Shown piece by piece: positions 1 to 11,600 of a DNA stretch of 64,000 bases. Every line of letters begins with the position of its first letter. Position 1 is the stretch's first letter. This DNA comes from Hydrangea macrophylla (lineage: Eukaryota; Streptophyta; Magnoliopsida; Cornales; Hydrangeaceae), in the NCBI GenBank assembly GCA_033977485.1, contig CM066991.1, forward strand, positions 34,283,850 through 34,347,849, written 5' to 3'. The notes under the pieces were generated by a model. That model did no database searches and had not been told where the DNA came from. It saw only the letters and a list, made by a program, of their open reading frames with translations. A program made the position numbers and the translations under genes.

Positions 1-993
1 CTATGTTTTATCCCTGTAGTTGTCAAAACATTGCTAAAAACTCGCAAGAGATTCATTAAAACAACATTGCACACGCGTATTCGGTCAATTCATTCTGCAA
101 AAAGTATCCGCCAAGGGCATAATATATAAGAGCCCATTTGAGTTAGCATTTAAAACAATCATTTTTTGGAATAAAAGATTTCTGAAAAAGAGACAATTGG
201 GAGCTTTAAAAAAGGATACTAAAAAAAATCAAATTTTTGAAAAAACTAATCCAAACACTTACAACCTTTTAAACAATCACTTCTAAGTGCTAGTAGGCCC
301 CGAAAAAGCTACCTACAAAAGAGGTTTCATCTTACCCGAGCTTTATTCTGATATAAGGATGAGGATGAGTTTTATAGCATTAGACTTGTATCACATCAAA
401 CAAAGAAACCTAATAATTGCTCTCAAAATGACCAATCACTCATATTGGTATATTACTCTAGTTCTAAGTTCTAACCTCCGTACACACATCCAAACCCTTT
501 CACACCATGCAAAGTTCATGATCAACATCATCTTGTAGTTGAAACCATCAAATTTTAACCAAATGCAAATGAAATTTACTCAAGAAAACAAAAATGTAGG
601 GTCAAAGCTTCCATCAATGTGCTAAACAATAATTTCAGCAGTGGTATCAGAATGACCTCTTTCAAAATCGAATCACAATCTAATGATTCAAAACCTGAAG
701 CTTCATTAGGAAAACCAAACCTTTAACCCAAAGACTTTGTAAGACACTAAATTTGCCTCCCAAATTACTCTAAAATAGACAATCACATAATTTCCAACTC
801 TATGTATCATTTAGCAGTGACATCTAAAAAACTAAACCTAATACTGAAGGTCGAATGAATAAGATAGAGCCGACATGTCAGATAGATCGTCTATGCAATC
901 AATCAAATCCTGAGATTCATATACAGACAATGAAGTATATATATCTACATACACACACATATGTATACGATCAAAAAATTAACGAGAGAGAAA
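1..993. other. AT-rich DNA, possible intron of the adjacent VAMP71-like fragment
   Basis: No convincing coding region is visible. Read on the minus strand, this stretch follows the exon-like block at 994-1323 after a possible GT donor at 1001-1000 and looks like ordinary T-rich plant intron sequence. I did not find a second VAMP-like exon within it. It could equally be filler DNA of the CACTA-type element whose end lies at 1845. Confidence 0.3.
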
Positions 994-1323
994 TTACGAA
1001 CTTCCGAAGGTGCCATTTGCCATACAAAGGAAGGTGAGACCATCCGATCTGAGTATATGAAATATGTATTGATCTTGAGAAAAACAGAGCCTCGAGTGGG
1101 CCTTTGCCGACAAATTCTCCAGAATCCGGCGCGCGACGGCGTCTGTGTTGCCTGTGATCAGCTCGTATATGTATCTGATGTCTATGAACAGAGAGAAAGA
1201 AGCCTGGAGAGGAGGAGAGATCTTGGAGGAGGCGGCGGCAGTGGCGTGGTGGTGGATGGAGAGGTGCGATGGAGAGATTTTGGAGGAGGAAAGGGTCATG
1301 CGGGTTTGCAAAGAACAGATCAA
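994..1323 (-). pseudogene. VAMP71-type longin SNARE exon fragment
   Basis: The minus-strand frame holds a block, about 1165 down to 1002, that resembles the longin domain of plant VAMP71 (VAMP711-714) R-SNAREs: a TGNT motif, then ARRILENL, RLCFSQDQYIFHILRSDG and TFLCMAN. Family members are about 220-residue vesicle SNAREs acting in vacuolar and endosomal fusion. The block ends near a possible GT donor at 1001-1000, about where I recall exon 1 ending in this family. The usual first roughly 25 residues are missing; upstream is CT-rich leader-like sequence and then the CACTA-type repeats from 1378. No SNARE helix or membrane anchor is present. I read it as a truncated or captured gene fragment. 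The alternative is a 5'-damaged host gene continuing beyond the left edge. Confidence 0.55.
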
Positions 1324-1377
1324 TGTTTGGGAGTAAATTAAAAGATAGGATTTGACACGCAGCGAAATTTTGAGCGC

Positions 1378-1845
1378 CCAACTTTTTATGTCACTTTTTT
1401 TTTATAACCTACATAAAGTCTTTACTATTTTTATTATTTATGTCACTTTTTAGTAAAGTGACATAATAACAAATGTTTTATTTACAAAAATACCACCGCG
1501 TTTTTATTATTTATGTCACTTTCTAGCAAATTGACATAATAATCAAATGTTTTATTTACAAAAATGCCACCGTGTTTTTATTTATGTCAGTTTTTAAAAA
1601 GTGACATAAATACATTATTATTTATGTCACTTTTTAATAAATGACATAAATACTTTATTATTTATGTCACTTTTTTCAAATAATGACATAAATAATCAAG
1701 TATTTATGTCACTTTTTTAAAAACTGACATAAATACTAAAAAAGTGACATAAAAAGCTTATGTAAGAAATAATTATGTCACTCAAAATAAAAGTGATATA
1801 AATACAATTGTAAAAGTGACATAAATAGTCATTTTCCTTGTAGTG
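1378..1845 (-). mobile_element. CACTA (En/Spm-like) terminal and subterminal repeat region
   Basis: The right boundary read on the minus strand is CACTACAAGGAAAAT (1845-1831), the typical CACTA-superfamily terminus. Inside it are at least ten copies of a subterminal motif, TTATGTCACTTTTT, in both orientations. Densely repeated subterminal motifs are characteristic of this superfamily, where transposase binds. No matching left terminus is seen near 1360-1380, so the element probably extends left through the VAMP71-like fragment, or is truncated. The end interrupts the gag of the Tat element at 1846-3066. Confidence 0.6.
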
Positions 1846-2376
1846 TAGGTTGGGTCGGATGAGGCCTCTTCCTCAAAGCGCGTCGACTTCGGGGATAGGG
1901 CCCGGCTCCAGGTCCGGGAAAGTGTGTGCCTAAGATCCCCCCGGCTCAGGGCCGGAGGGTCCTCGGCCGATTCCTAGGATCTCCGTCCGGACTCCTCCCC
2001 TCTAGCTGCACGCCGCCGGTCGATAATAGTTCTGGCGTCCTCCACTCGACGAGGATTGGGCCGAGGTCGTCTTTACGAGCGCCTGGTGGCATGGCTGCAC
2101 TCTCCATCGCCAGGGTGTTCCCTGTCCGGTGGGGACACCGGGGCGAGCGGACCTTTGAATAGGGGTGCTCTTCTTAGGCTGATTCTCTGATGCAGGGCGC
2201 TTCTCCTATCGGGCCAAAAGCGCCTCAATCTGTTCCTGTGTTTGGCGCTGGCCCCCCAAGAGTTGTGCCAGCGCTGCCTTTATCTGCTCGGTAGTCATGG
2301 AGGCAGCCTGCTGCTCAGGCTGCGGGTTCTCCTGACTGGTCGGATTAGCGGCTTTCTTACCCGTCTTTGGCGGCAT
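1846..2376 (-). pseudogene. N-terminal gag fragment of a Tat/Retand Ty3-gypsy element
   Basis: A minus-strand ATG at 2376 opens a frame beginning MPPKTGKKAA, followed by TTEQIKAALAQLLGGQ and EQIEALLA. This matches the start of the gag at 51802 (MAAKKGKKTAA, then TLAQLLEGQ and QMLLALQ). A TAG at 2208-2206 interrupts the frame where the related copy has glutamine. Further stops follow and the gag is cut at 1845 by the CACTA-type end. Only the 5' end of the retrotransposon survives in the window; no pol is present. Confidence 0.75.
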
Positions 2377-2418
2377 GTTGATCAGTTAAGAATTTGTTGA
2401 TGAGAAGACTCAGTCGTT

Positions 2419-2436
2419 TCCCATAGACGGCGCCAA
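2419..2436 (-). other. Primer-binding site of the Tat element
   Basis: On the minus strand, TTGGCGCCGTCTATGGGA starts two to three bases after the LTR end. It matches the primer site of the intact element at 51743 with one change. The tRNA is not assigned; the first nine bases after the first T are shared with the Asp-type site of Athila. Confidence 0.75.
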
Positions 2437-2438
2437 AT

Positions 2439-3066
2439 TGATGATGCCTAAAACTGGTAAGAGAGGTTTAGGGAGAGAAAGAGACAAGTACATTTTGTAT
2501 GTAGTTCGGTCCCGTTAACAAGGTGACCTACGTCCACGGTTGCGTCTGTGTGCTCTCACTAGCAAATCACCGGCAGGCCTGGTGAGCCAACAAAGGTGGG
2601 CTGCACTACCAGTAATACCAGCCGGGTATATGCGTATTGATGGTGAGTTCTCTATTGAATGCTTGTAAGCTTAGAGATTAATAATCGGATTGGAATCGAA
2701 CCACCGTAAATAGGGTAGGTGGGCTCTTTTATAGATGCAAGAGTCTACCCTTATATGGTAAGTTGATAGGATTAGGAAGCCGAATCTAATCACAATAGAT
2801 TTGCATAATTTTAGGAGAGTTTCCTAAGTGGTTTAAGAAACTGTCATATTCCCTTTCGCAGACTTGTAGTCGATTTAGGAAACTACTGGACAGGTCGGGA
2901 TCGCGGGACGCCATGACCTTCATGCCCGGTCCGTTGGTGCGAACCGTGCGGTCTGAATAAACACCTCGGGAATGCTTGGCCCCACGGGGGGCGCCCTTAC
3001 CAGAATAACCGGCGCCTCTGGGTGACGTGGCACTGTGTTCATGGCTAGATTATTTTGGACATATCA
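2439..3066 (-). repeat. Tat/Retand LTR (5' LTR of a minus-strand element)
   Basis: A 628-bp LTR read on the minus strand starts TGATATGTCC at 3066 and ends GCATCATCA at 2439, giving TGAT...ATCA termini like the LTR at 51139-51740. It contains a TATA-like CTATAAAAG on the minus strand near 2735-2727 in the same local context (LTR segments with paired short repeats) as the young copy. It abuts an Athila LTR remnant at 3067, so this element inserted into Athila DNA. Confidence 0.75.
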
Positions 3067-3717
3067 TTATATATGGATGATGATTATATGTTTACAGGAT
3101 TTTAATTGATAAGATCGTATTTATTGATTAAATCGTTGCTTTCAAAATCTATTCTTATCTGAGATCTATTTTGAATGTGATATGCTCAATGGTCTATATT
3201 TGCTATGCTTGCATAGATTATTTACATGTAATAGTGCTTATTTGAAGTGTGATATCCAGTAGTCAAATAGTTCATGCCTAGGGAAAACAGTGTGCCGCAA
3301 CCTTAGTTTAGTTGAGACATTTCGTGCCAACTGAAGATGAATTATGTTGATACTTGAATCGTAGTTATCTTCTTGACGGATGAATTGGGCTTGTAGCTAC
3401 AATTCTCCATTATCATCCAACGTAATAAGCTAATTGAATGTATAGATACCCTTATTATAAAGCTAATGATGGATTTGTAATCCTAGGTTCAATACACATA
3501 TTTATTAAAACAATTTTTAATCGCTTTCATAGTTAGATTTATTTCCTTAGTTTCTTAGTTTAATTAAAATCAAAATCAAAATTCTGTTTTCGTAATTAAC
3601 TAGGTTTAGATTTTAAAATAAAAGTGTTTTACTATTTCAATCTCTGTGGGTTCGACCTCTACTTCCACACTACAAATCTTTTAAAGTACACTTTATATCT
3701 TGATTTTGACGAGATCA
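3067..3717 (+). repeat. 3' part of an Athila LTR, truncated by the Tat insertion
   Basis: The segment aligns, in reverse orientation, with the Athila LTRs at 21666-22979 and 28544-29874. Shared pieces include the run around AATCTCTGTGG, TACAAATCTTT and the terminal GACGAGATCA (GACAAGATCA in the other copy). It is followed directly by an Athila primer site. The upstream part of the LTR is missing at the Tat junction. Confidence 0.75.
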
Positions 3718-3722
3718 ATTTT

Positions 3723-3742
3723 TGGCACCGTTGCTGGGGATT
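3723..3742 (+). other. Athila primer-binding site (Asp tRNA type)
   Basis: TGGCACCGTTGCTGGGGATT lies five bases after the LTR end. It differs from the well-preserved copy at 28538-28519 at two positions, both explained by C-to-T or G-to-A decay. Confidence 0.75.
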
Positions 3743-4200
3743 GCAAGTTACTACATTTAGTTTTAGAATCTTAGTTTAGTTAATTCGTAAATATTATATT
3801 ATGTTTTCTTTTTCTTATTTTTCGTTTTTGTTTTGAGTCACTAACTTTTTCTTTTGTTTTCATATTTCTCGAGCCATCAAATTCTAGCATTTTGGAGTGG
3901 AAGAACTTAGCACATCAAAGGAGCTTCCGCGAATCAATTAAAAAAAAAAAGAAGCAAAAATTCAAGTAAATCGCTTCCTTTAAAATTCACTTCAAACCAC
4001 TGTAAGTTATGGCGCTGAGACGCACTATTTGCATTAGTTTAGGGTTGATTTGCACTTGCATTAGCTAGGAAACCCAGGGCGCTGGGCTTTGACGCAAATC
4101 ACTGCATAACAGGATAATTGCATGCATTATAGTAGTGTTGTGTGCCTCATCTCTTTATTTGTATTGCTTCTTTGCTTAATTGGTTTAAGTCAGTCTTAGC
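3743..4200 (+). repeat. Athila untranslated leader remnant
   Basis: This matches the leader of the minus-strand Athila at about 28100-28518: both contain TTCTAGCATTTTG-like and GGCGCTGAGACGCACTATTT-like segments and a GCAAATCA region. No gag follows; homology fades near 4200, so the element is truncated there. Confidence 0.65.
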
Positions 4201-4389
4201 CTAGATTAGTTCTCGTAGTGTATGTTTGGTCCCACATGGGCTAGGCCCACTTACTTATTGACTTTCTTACTTTTCCATGGGGACATTAACTTTCTTATTT
4301 ATTTCTCTTTTCCTACTCTATTGAGAAATGATGATTGTCTTTATCGTGAGGATATTATAGGTAGTTTGTACAAATAATGTAGTTGACTT

Positions 4390-4461
4390 TCAAAGTGGAC
4401 ATTTATTTTGAAACATCCAAAAAGAAAAAATGAACATTTATTTTGGAACGGAGAAAGTAGT
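4390..4461. mobile_element. Stowaway-like MITE end (fragment)
   Basis: Read on the minus strand the block starts TACTACTTTCTCCGTTCC followed by AAAATAAATG, a characteristic plant Tc1/mariner Stowaway-type terminus. Only one end is recognisable. Confidence 0.4.
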
Positions 4462-4484
4462 ACTCTAATAAAAAAGTACTTGCC

Positions 4485-4600
4485 AAGACTCTTGTAGCCT
4501 AATGGCATCACTCCCTCTCCCCAAGTAAGAGAGGGAGAGTTCAACTCTCACTAAGAGTATTTATGGGTGGAGAATATTTTTCACTTTAGCTGTTTATGAG
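4485..4600 (+). mobile_element. SINE-like tRNA-derived head
   Basis: A box A-like TAGCCTAATGGC (4495-4506) and a box B-like GAGTTCAACTCTC (4537-4549) are spaced as in a tRNA-type RNA polymerase III promoter. They flank the phrase ACTCCCTCTCCCC, reminiscent of plant Au-type SINE heads. No cloverleaf is evident, so this is not called a tRNA. The 3' end is unclear. Confidence 0.4.
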
Positions 4601-4628
4601 ATGTATTCTCTTTTGAAGTGGACATTGA

Positions 4629-4654
4629 CCCCCCCCCCCCCCCCCCCCCCCCCC
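4629..4654 (+). repeat. Poly-C tract
   Basis: An uninterrupted run of about 26 cytosines. Such runs are rare and prone to length error in sequencing. Confidence 0.95.
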
Positions 4655-4715
4655 TCTGGCCAGTTTGTGTACGTGTGGGTATGCCCGGGGGCACTTTACA
4701 TGAAACAAAAACAAA

Positions 4716-4720
4716 AGGGT
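4716..4720 (+). repeat. Target-site duplication, left copy
   Basis: AGGGT occurs immediately before the element at 4721 and again immediately after it at 8861-8865. Confidence 0.75.
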
Positions 4721-7700
4721 TGTGGATACCGGGCTTCCACCGCTTTGTTGGGTTTTGAGGATTGTTTGAAATTGATCAAAGAAAGAAAATGGTCTGTTGA
4801 AAACAGTTACAGAGTCGCCACTTGGTCTTTAAGGAACCAAGAAACCTAATTTTGACTCACCCAAATGGATAAAGGGCACCGGCCCTTCATAACCAAAGAA
4901 CTTGGTTCGGGGTTTTGGTACGAGAGAGGAAGGAGCCTTTGTCGCGACTAAAACACCCTCAACTCGCCCCATCTTTCGACGGGCCTCAATTAGCATCCAA
5001 ATAATCATCTTATACTATGTATGGTTCGGCAATTAATACTATGATAGTATATTACATTACATAAGAAACTTGAAAATGGAAGATCTAAAGATAAAATATC
5101 ATTCATAAGATCTAAATCAAATATCATGCAATGTAAAGTGAAAGATCACACAAATAAACCTAGAAAAAATCGTCTAATCACGCATCAAGTAATTAAGTTT
5201 CCTTATTCTAAAGGGGACATGAATCGTTATTGAAACGAATAAACAAAGAAATCAAAATATGCTTAGCAAGCTAGTATGGTGCATGTTATTCTTTGATAAG
5301 AGAAGACCTCTCAATCCCCGGGACGGATGAGAAAGGATGATTAGATCAAGGGGAAGTATGAACGGGTGATCGAGTTCATTCCTTATAATCTCCTTAGATT
5401 AAGAGTTACAAAAAACCCTGCATGAATGCAATGTATGTATCTAAAATGTGCAAAGGTTGTAGTGTGTTTTTGTGTACATGGATTTCTAGAATGACTTAGA
5501 AGTCTAAAATGTGCATGAATGAATGAATGAAATTAACATGGGATGTGTACAAATGTAGTATGGACTACTTCCTAAGATATGAACTAATTTGGAATGCATA
5601 TGAGCATCAAATCAAAGAATGAAAGTTGAAATGTACTTGCTGTGAATAGTGGACAGAACAGTAACATGATCTTTTGGAATTTGAAAAGAGGGGTTAGGAA
5701 TGTTTTCAATGCATGATTTTTTATGGAGATGTTCCTTATTGTGTATAGAACACAACCCAAAAGGCCAATCTTGAATAGCTATCACAGATTGAGAGAAATT
5801 ATATAAACAATAGAGGTCACTCAGAAACAGAGTTCGTACTGTCGACTGAAATGTTAGAAAATCTTAGAAACTGAAAAAGAATGATCTAGAGGCCCATTTT
5901 ATACAGAAAGTTCCCTAAGACATTGAATTTTAAGGGAAAAATAAGTTAGGACCACCCCTTTTGGAAAGGTTTTCTGGAAAAGAGGTCGTAAGTTGACCTA
6001 GCTGCTGTGACAGCAAAAACAGAATGTTTGGAAGGAATGTTTGGGTCCAAATGAACCATTTTCAAGTACTTCCAAGTCAAGCAAAAAATCATGGGTGTTC
6101 TATAGTGAGTTAGAAAGACTTTCCAAGTGGTCTTGCATTCATACATTGAGTATTGAACTCAAAATAATTCCTTGAAGTTAAATGACTCACTGTTTTGAGG
6201 GTTTTGAGAAACAAGGTTTATTTCTTGAAATCAAAATGAGGGGTTTAAGAGGGGGGTTTTGAAATGAGGGTTTTGAAAGTATACTTCCAGATCTTGGATG
6301 AATATTCTAACCACTTGGAATATCAATTCCTAACTTATTTCAAGAACTTCCCAAGTATTTGCAAACCATGGTTTTATTTGGAAATCAAACTCAAGAATCT
6401 ATGAGAGTATGATACATGAGAGGATAGATGATACATGATATGATATAGCATGCTAAAAGTGGTAAAGAACATGTGCATGGGATATGGGTTCATCTAGATA
6501 CAAGAGAGTGTTGCATCAAAGTGTGAAAGCCAAAAAGTGGAATGCTGTGAATAGTGGACAGACTGTATGCATTACTTTGTAACATTATAATGGGAGGTCA
6601 AACGTGTCTAGGAAAATGTGAGAAAAATCAGAGATCATCCTTATTGTGTCTAGAAAATAACCCAAAAAGCCAAACATCAATAACTATCACAGATTAAAAG
6701 AAATAAATCAGAATGTACACATGACTCAGAAACAAAAGCTGCACTGTTGACTGATTTTGTATGATTTTTCATAAATCAAAGAAAAGGTTTATGATGACCC
6801 ATTATATACCAAAAGTTTCCTAAGACACCCAAGTTTTATAAAAAAAATAGAAAAGATATATGTATAGTGACGAAAATATCCAGAATAAGTGCAAGAAGTT
6901 GGGTGAACATTCTGTGAGAACAGAGGCAGATTATGAATATTAGCTTCTCACATCCAAAACAAATACTTTCATATCTCTATAATTGATGGGAAAAATCAGA
7001 GACCAACTATGATGTCTTAGGAAGATTTTTCAAGTGGTTTCATCATCATAACTCAAGTATTTAATTCAAAACAAATCTTTGAATCTGAACAGCTCACTGT
7101 TTTGGATCATTCTTGAAGAAAATGGATTTGGGTTTTGAAATAGAGTTTGAGTTCTTGATTGGGGGTTTTGAGATAGATGTTCAAAGCATGAACTTAAACT
7201 CTTGAGATGACCATGTGACCACTTAGAACTTCATCCAACCTTGAATCATTGAATAACTCCCAATATTATTGGAGAGATTCATTTTTATTTTGAACATAAC
7301 TTCAAGAATACCTTGAAGGTATTGAAGTTATGATCATCATCTATCAAACATGTTTTTGAGATCAAGAACTACTATCCATAAGGATTCACTCACCTCAAAC
7401 TTCATGTCATCATTTAGATGATGATGAACTAGTAAGTAAATAAAAAAAAGTCAAAAAGAAATGAGGTAAGAAGAGATGAACATTGTATAAACAAGCAAGT
7501 AGATAATGATCAATAGATGATATTCATAATGTATTGAACTTGTAGCTTGGTGTTTCACTCATAGATATAGACATTTGGACATGGAAGTAGCTTCCTAACT
7601 CAAAAATGCTTAGAGAAATGGTGATTGGGTATGTTGATGATGAAGTATATAAAAGAATGGTAGAGGGAAACAAGATTAGAACTCACTTTGATTAGAAAAA

Positions 7701-8860
7701 ATGGAAGAAGAAGATTACTTCTTCTCTTTCTCTCTCTATATTTTCCTAGAGTTTCTTCCTAAGCTCTCTCTAAGCTTCCATGTCTCCCCCCTAAATGTAA
7801 GTAAATGGCTTCTTTTATAGGCAAAGGAGGGGTGGTAAATGGAGTTTTAAAAAGTTTAAAATGGTCTCCCATTGGTCCAAAATAAGCTGGGAATCAAAAC
7901 TACGTCGTTTTGGTTTTTAATTAATCAAAATGGGACCCCAAAAGAAATTACAAAAACTCACTGTTCTGGAGGGGAGTGCCGCGGCAGCAGTGGGCCAGTG
8001 CCGCGGCGGTAGTGCTCCTCCCTTCGTCTGGATAATGCTGTTTAGGCCCCCCGAAGTTCCGGTATTCGTGAAAAGGCCCTATTTTGTCCGAAATTCACAG
8101 AAAATGCATACGAACTCCAAATCGAGGTTGTGATATACCTTTGGAAAGGTAATGGAGTCTACTTTACATAAAAAATAGTTCGGGGATAGGTCACTTTGAA
8201 AAGTTTTGCGGTATTCGCGATAAAAGCCGACTTGATCGCCTTTTTCGCCTTTGGAAATTCATAATAAATTCGTTTTAAATCCAGAAATTATGTGCGATAT
8301 ACCGTTGGAAAGATATTGACCTCTAGTATCCATGAAAAATATTTGAAAATTGTTTTGGTGCCCCGGTTCCAAAGTCAAATTCTGGTCAAACTGGTCAAAC
8401 CTGGGATTCCCGGGAAGTTCTGGAAACCTCCGGGAGTTCCCAAGAGCCGACGTTTTCGCTCGATTCTCTTTTAAAATTTATTTTAATTCTTTTCTAATGA
8501 TTCCGGTGAATTCGGACAATTTCGGTCAAACTTGGTCAAACTTGGTCAAACTCCGGTCAAACCTTGGTCAAACTGGTCAACGGGGACTTTCGGGAAACTT
8601 CCGGGGGTCTCTGGGAGCTGACGATTTCATCCAGATTTCTCTTAGAAACTCATTTTATCACTTTTCTTACGACATAGCATGTTTTTAAAACTTTGGGACC
8701 AAATCTGGGAGTTTTCGGGCTTTTAGGGGCATTTTGGTCATTTTGAGCATTCTGAGAGATAGAGCTGACTTCCAGGAGTCCTTTTGAGTCTTTTACGATC
8801 ATTGTGAACCACCAAGCTGGGTCTCCTAAATCTGATAGCCGACAAAATGGGGTGTCTACA
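4721..8860 (+). mobile_element. Solo LTR, about 4.1 kb, with perfect 5-bp target duplication
   Basis: The element begins TGTGGATACC and ends GGTGTCTACA, so the ends are short inverted repeats of the TG...CA type. It is flanked by AGGGT on both sides. There is no internal LTR repeat, primer site, polypurine tract or coding domain, so a solo LTR of 4140 bp fits best. It contains a diverged internal duplication: a block near 5640-5860 (TGTGAATAGTGGACAGA..., ATCACAGATT, ACTCAGAAACA) recurs near 6543-6770. A second, truncated family copy lies at 49261-51138. The family is not identified; a long non-autonomous element without coding capacity is the main alternative. Confidence 0.65.
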
Positions 8861-9128
8861 AGGGTGAAAAGTACCTAAATGAACTTGTCCCAAAAAAAAA
8901 AAAAAGAAACCAACAAGAGTACCTAATTGAAGGTAGGAAGTGTTTACTTGGACAAACTATCATCATTAATGCTTTGTAATGGTACGTACTACTCCTCTTT
9001 GTGTTTGGTGACCCACCCAAACAAGTTTTAACTTGTGTTAATGCTCTGATCAGATCAGAAAAAGGAACACAAAGTTTTGGTTGTGGTGGTGTTTATGATC
9101 ATTTGAAATCATTTCATAGGGGAGCATT
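8861..9128. other. No feature seen
   Basis: AT-rich sequence with a short poly-A tract; nothing recognisable apart from the AGGGT duplication at its left edge. Confidence 0.5.
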
Positions 9129-9298
9129 GATAGATGCACAACAAAAATCCACAATCAATTGCACAATCTGTTTAAAATAGTTGGACTTCGTGCTGAAAAA
9201 GACAAAAAAAAAATGGGTGTACAGCTTTTTTCAGCACGAAGTCCAACATTTTTAAACAGGTTGTACAATTAATTGTGGGTTTTTGTTGTGCATCTATC
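9129..9298. mobile_element. Foldback MITE (long perfect hairpin)
   Basis: The left arm starts GATAGATGCACAAC and the right arm is nearly its exact reverse complement over about 70 bases, with only a short central loop. The unit is 170 bp and is flanked by ATT on both sides (9126-9128 and 9299-9301). The superfamily is not assigned; a 3-bp duplication would suit a Harbinger-like or CACTA-like mobiliser. Confidence 0.65.
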
Positions 9299-9641
9299 AT
9301 TTCTCTTTCATAGAGTCCCCTTCTGGTTGTGCCACTTGGGTAATGGCCGTTTATGCTCGTATTTTTTATTTTTTCTTTTCTATTATTATTTTAGTAGAAT
9401 GAGAGCAATCTTCGGAGGAGAGGTGTCAAACATAGGCAGGTTGATTCTCTGACTATTCCTTTGCCACTAGATTATGCTTTGCTGGACATTCTTTCATTGG
9501 GATTACATATTCTCTACCAACCTCACAAACAATGCGCCTTTGTTGTTCACTTTGCTTGGTTTTTTTTTATGCCCATCTTCTTCTTCTTCTTATTCTTCTT
9601 CTTTCTTTTCTTTTTTTTTTTTTTTTAAAATGTAAAATATA

Positions 9642-10147
9642 GGCTTAATTTACTTTACATTCTTATACTATACCTGTATTTTTAATTAAATATATATTTT
9701 TTTTTAATCTTCAAAAATTCATTCGATTAGACCTAAAGTCTGATACCCCCGACTTAAATTATTAAAAATTATCACGTGAGTTACGCGTAATACTTACGTG
9801 TCACATGTTAGACTAATATAAATAAAGGAGATTGTGAATGGAACGAAAATTAGATCTGATTGAATGCGATTTTAGATCTGATTGAATGCGACTTTAGATC
9901 TAATTAAATGCGATTTTTTGCACCATTCACTATTTTCTTCGTTTGTCTTACCATAACATGTGACAAGTAAGCATAACGTACAACTCATGTGACAATTTTC
10001 GTTAGTTTAAGTCAACAACGTGATACTTTGTGTCTGATTGAATAACATTTTGAAGTTAAAGGGTTCGATTAAATTTTTTTTTTAAAAATCTATGTATCTA
10101 ATTACAAACATGTGTATAGTATAAGAGTGTATAGTGTAATTAGGCCG
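9642..10147. mobile_element. Non-autonomous Mutator- or hAT-like MITE, 506 bp
   Basis: Imperfect terminal inverted repeats, GGCTTAATTTACTTTACA on the left and GGCCTAATTACACTATAC read from the right, extend past CTCTTATAC. The element is flanked by direct repeats TAAAATATA (9633-9641 and 10148-10156), a 9-bp duplication favouring a Mutator-like mobiliser. Internally a unit resembling TTAGATCTGATTGAATGCGA is repeated three times near 9850-9915. Confidence 0.6.
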
Positions 10148-10504
10148 TAAAATATATAATACATGATCTGTTTGATAGAGCTAAACAAATTTTTTTTTGG
10201 GGGTATATTTCATTACTTGGTCTTTGAAAATTATTTGGCAGACTAGCTTATGCATTCAATTCTATGAAAATATGTTGCGATTGATTAAAAGCTATTTTAA
10301 ACAACATTAGTCAGAAAATGGTTTCTTTGTAATTGAATGACAGAAATAAAAGTTTTGGCGAATCAACCCATATCGTCGTCTAAAATGAGCTAGAAAAGTG
10401 CCCTTAATAATATAGGCATACAGGTGTAAACTCAATCGAGTTTATTTGTAGAAGATCAACTGTATTTATAGATCCTACAGCCAAGTTTTGTATCTCACCT
10501 AGAT
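10148..10504. other. No feature seen
   Basis: AT-rich sequence with no domain, repeat boundary or RNA gene that I can support. Confidence 0.4.
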
Positions 10505-11600
10505 ATGGAATTTTGGATGAAGTCAATAGTAATTGACTATTTTCGAAATTGTCAATATACATGCGAAGTCCTAGCGAATTTTGGAATTACCGTAGGCCTG
10601 CACCGGGGGTCGACCTTGAGTCCTTATTTATTCACCCTAATTATGGATGAATTGACTAGACACATTCAAGATGAGGTCCCATGGTGTATGTTGTTCGCAG
10701 ATGATATTGTCTTGGTTAATCAGATTAAAAAGGGACTCAACACTCAACTAGAAACTTGGAAAGAAGCACTGGAGACTAAGGGGCTAAAGATAAGTAGGAC
10801 GAAAACAGAATACATGGAATGTACTTTTAGCAACAGTGGAAGTAGAGACAACGAAGCAGTGAAAATCGAAGATCAGGAGATCCCAAAGAGGGAACACTTG
10901 TGCTATCTAAGTTCAATGATCAGTAGAGACGGAGAGATTAGCGATGACGTGACCCATAGAATTAAAATGCGCTGGCTTAAGTGGATGAGTGCTTCTAGAG
11001 TATTATGTGATCGGAGAATACTAGCAAAATTGAAAGGAAAATTTTATAAGACAGCTACTAGGCCAGCTATGCTCTACGGGACAGAGTGTTGGACAACTAA
11101 TAAACAACACATTAGCAAAGTGAGTTTAGCGGAGATGAGGATGTTAAGATGGATGTGTGGTAAGACTAGGAAAGATACAATTAGAAATGAGTACATCCGA
11201 GAGACTGTAGGAGTGACACATATTGAGGATAAGTTGAGGGAGAATAGACTTAGATGGTTCGGCCATGTGCAACGAAGACCAGTAGATGCACCTGTGCGAA
11301 AGAATGATAAGATCGTAGTGCCTGGAATGGTTAGAGGGAGAGGCAGACCTAAACTGACTTAGAAATATGTAGTGCAACAAGATATGAATATATATAATTT
11401 AAATGAGCATATAGCTCTTGATCGTGCAGAATGGAGAAAAAAGATTCATACAGCCGACCCCCAATTGGGACAAAAGGCTTGGTTTGGTTTGGTTTTATTC
11501 TTATTCTTATTACTTTTATTATTTTTATTATTAAATTTTTTTTTTTGTTTTTTTGTTTTTGTTTTTTGTTTTTTTGTTTTTTGTTTTTTTTTTTGAGGAA
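10505..11600 (+). pseudogene. RTE-clade LINE reverse transcriptase, 5'-truncated 3' portion
   Basis: The frame encodes the C-terminal half of a plant RTE-type non-LTR reverse transcriptase: FGITVGLHRGSTLSPYLF (residues about 27-44), the catalytic-site motif CMLFADDIVLV (about 62-72), then the RTE C-terminal region with WTTNKQH, MLRWMCG, LRENRLRWFGHV and RGRGRPK. A TAG at 11360-11362 interrupts the frame where tryptophan is expected (TGG to TAG); the same frame continues 3' with ALDRAEWRKKIH, the family's usual end. A T-rich simple tail follows (11495-11595). The endonuclease and first RT motifs are missing, as expected of a 5'-truncated insertion. Confidence 0.75.

Noticed and set aside
4485..4600. 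A tRNA gene
   Set aside because: Box A- and B-like sequences are present but no cloverleaf stems or anticodon arm could be drawn; SINE head preferred.
4721..8860. A gene in the GC-richer stretch near 7930-8700
   Set aside because: Short frames only, low similarity to any family, and repeated phrases such as GGTCAAACTTGG point to decayed repeat DNA within the LTR.
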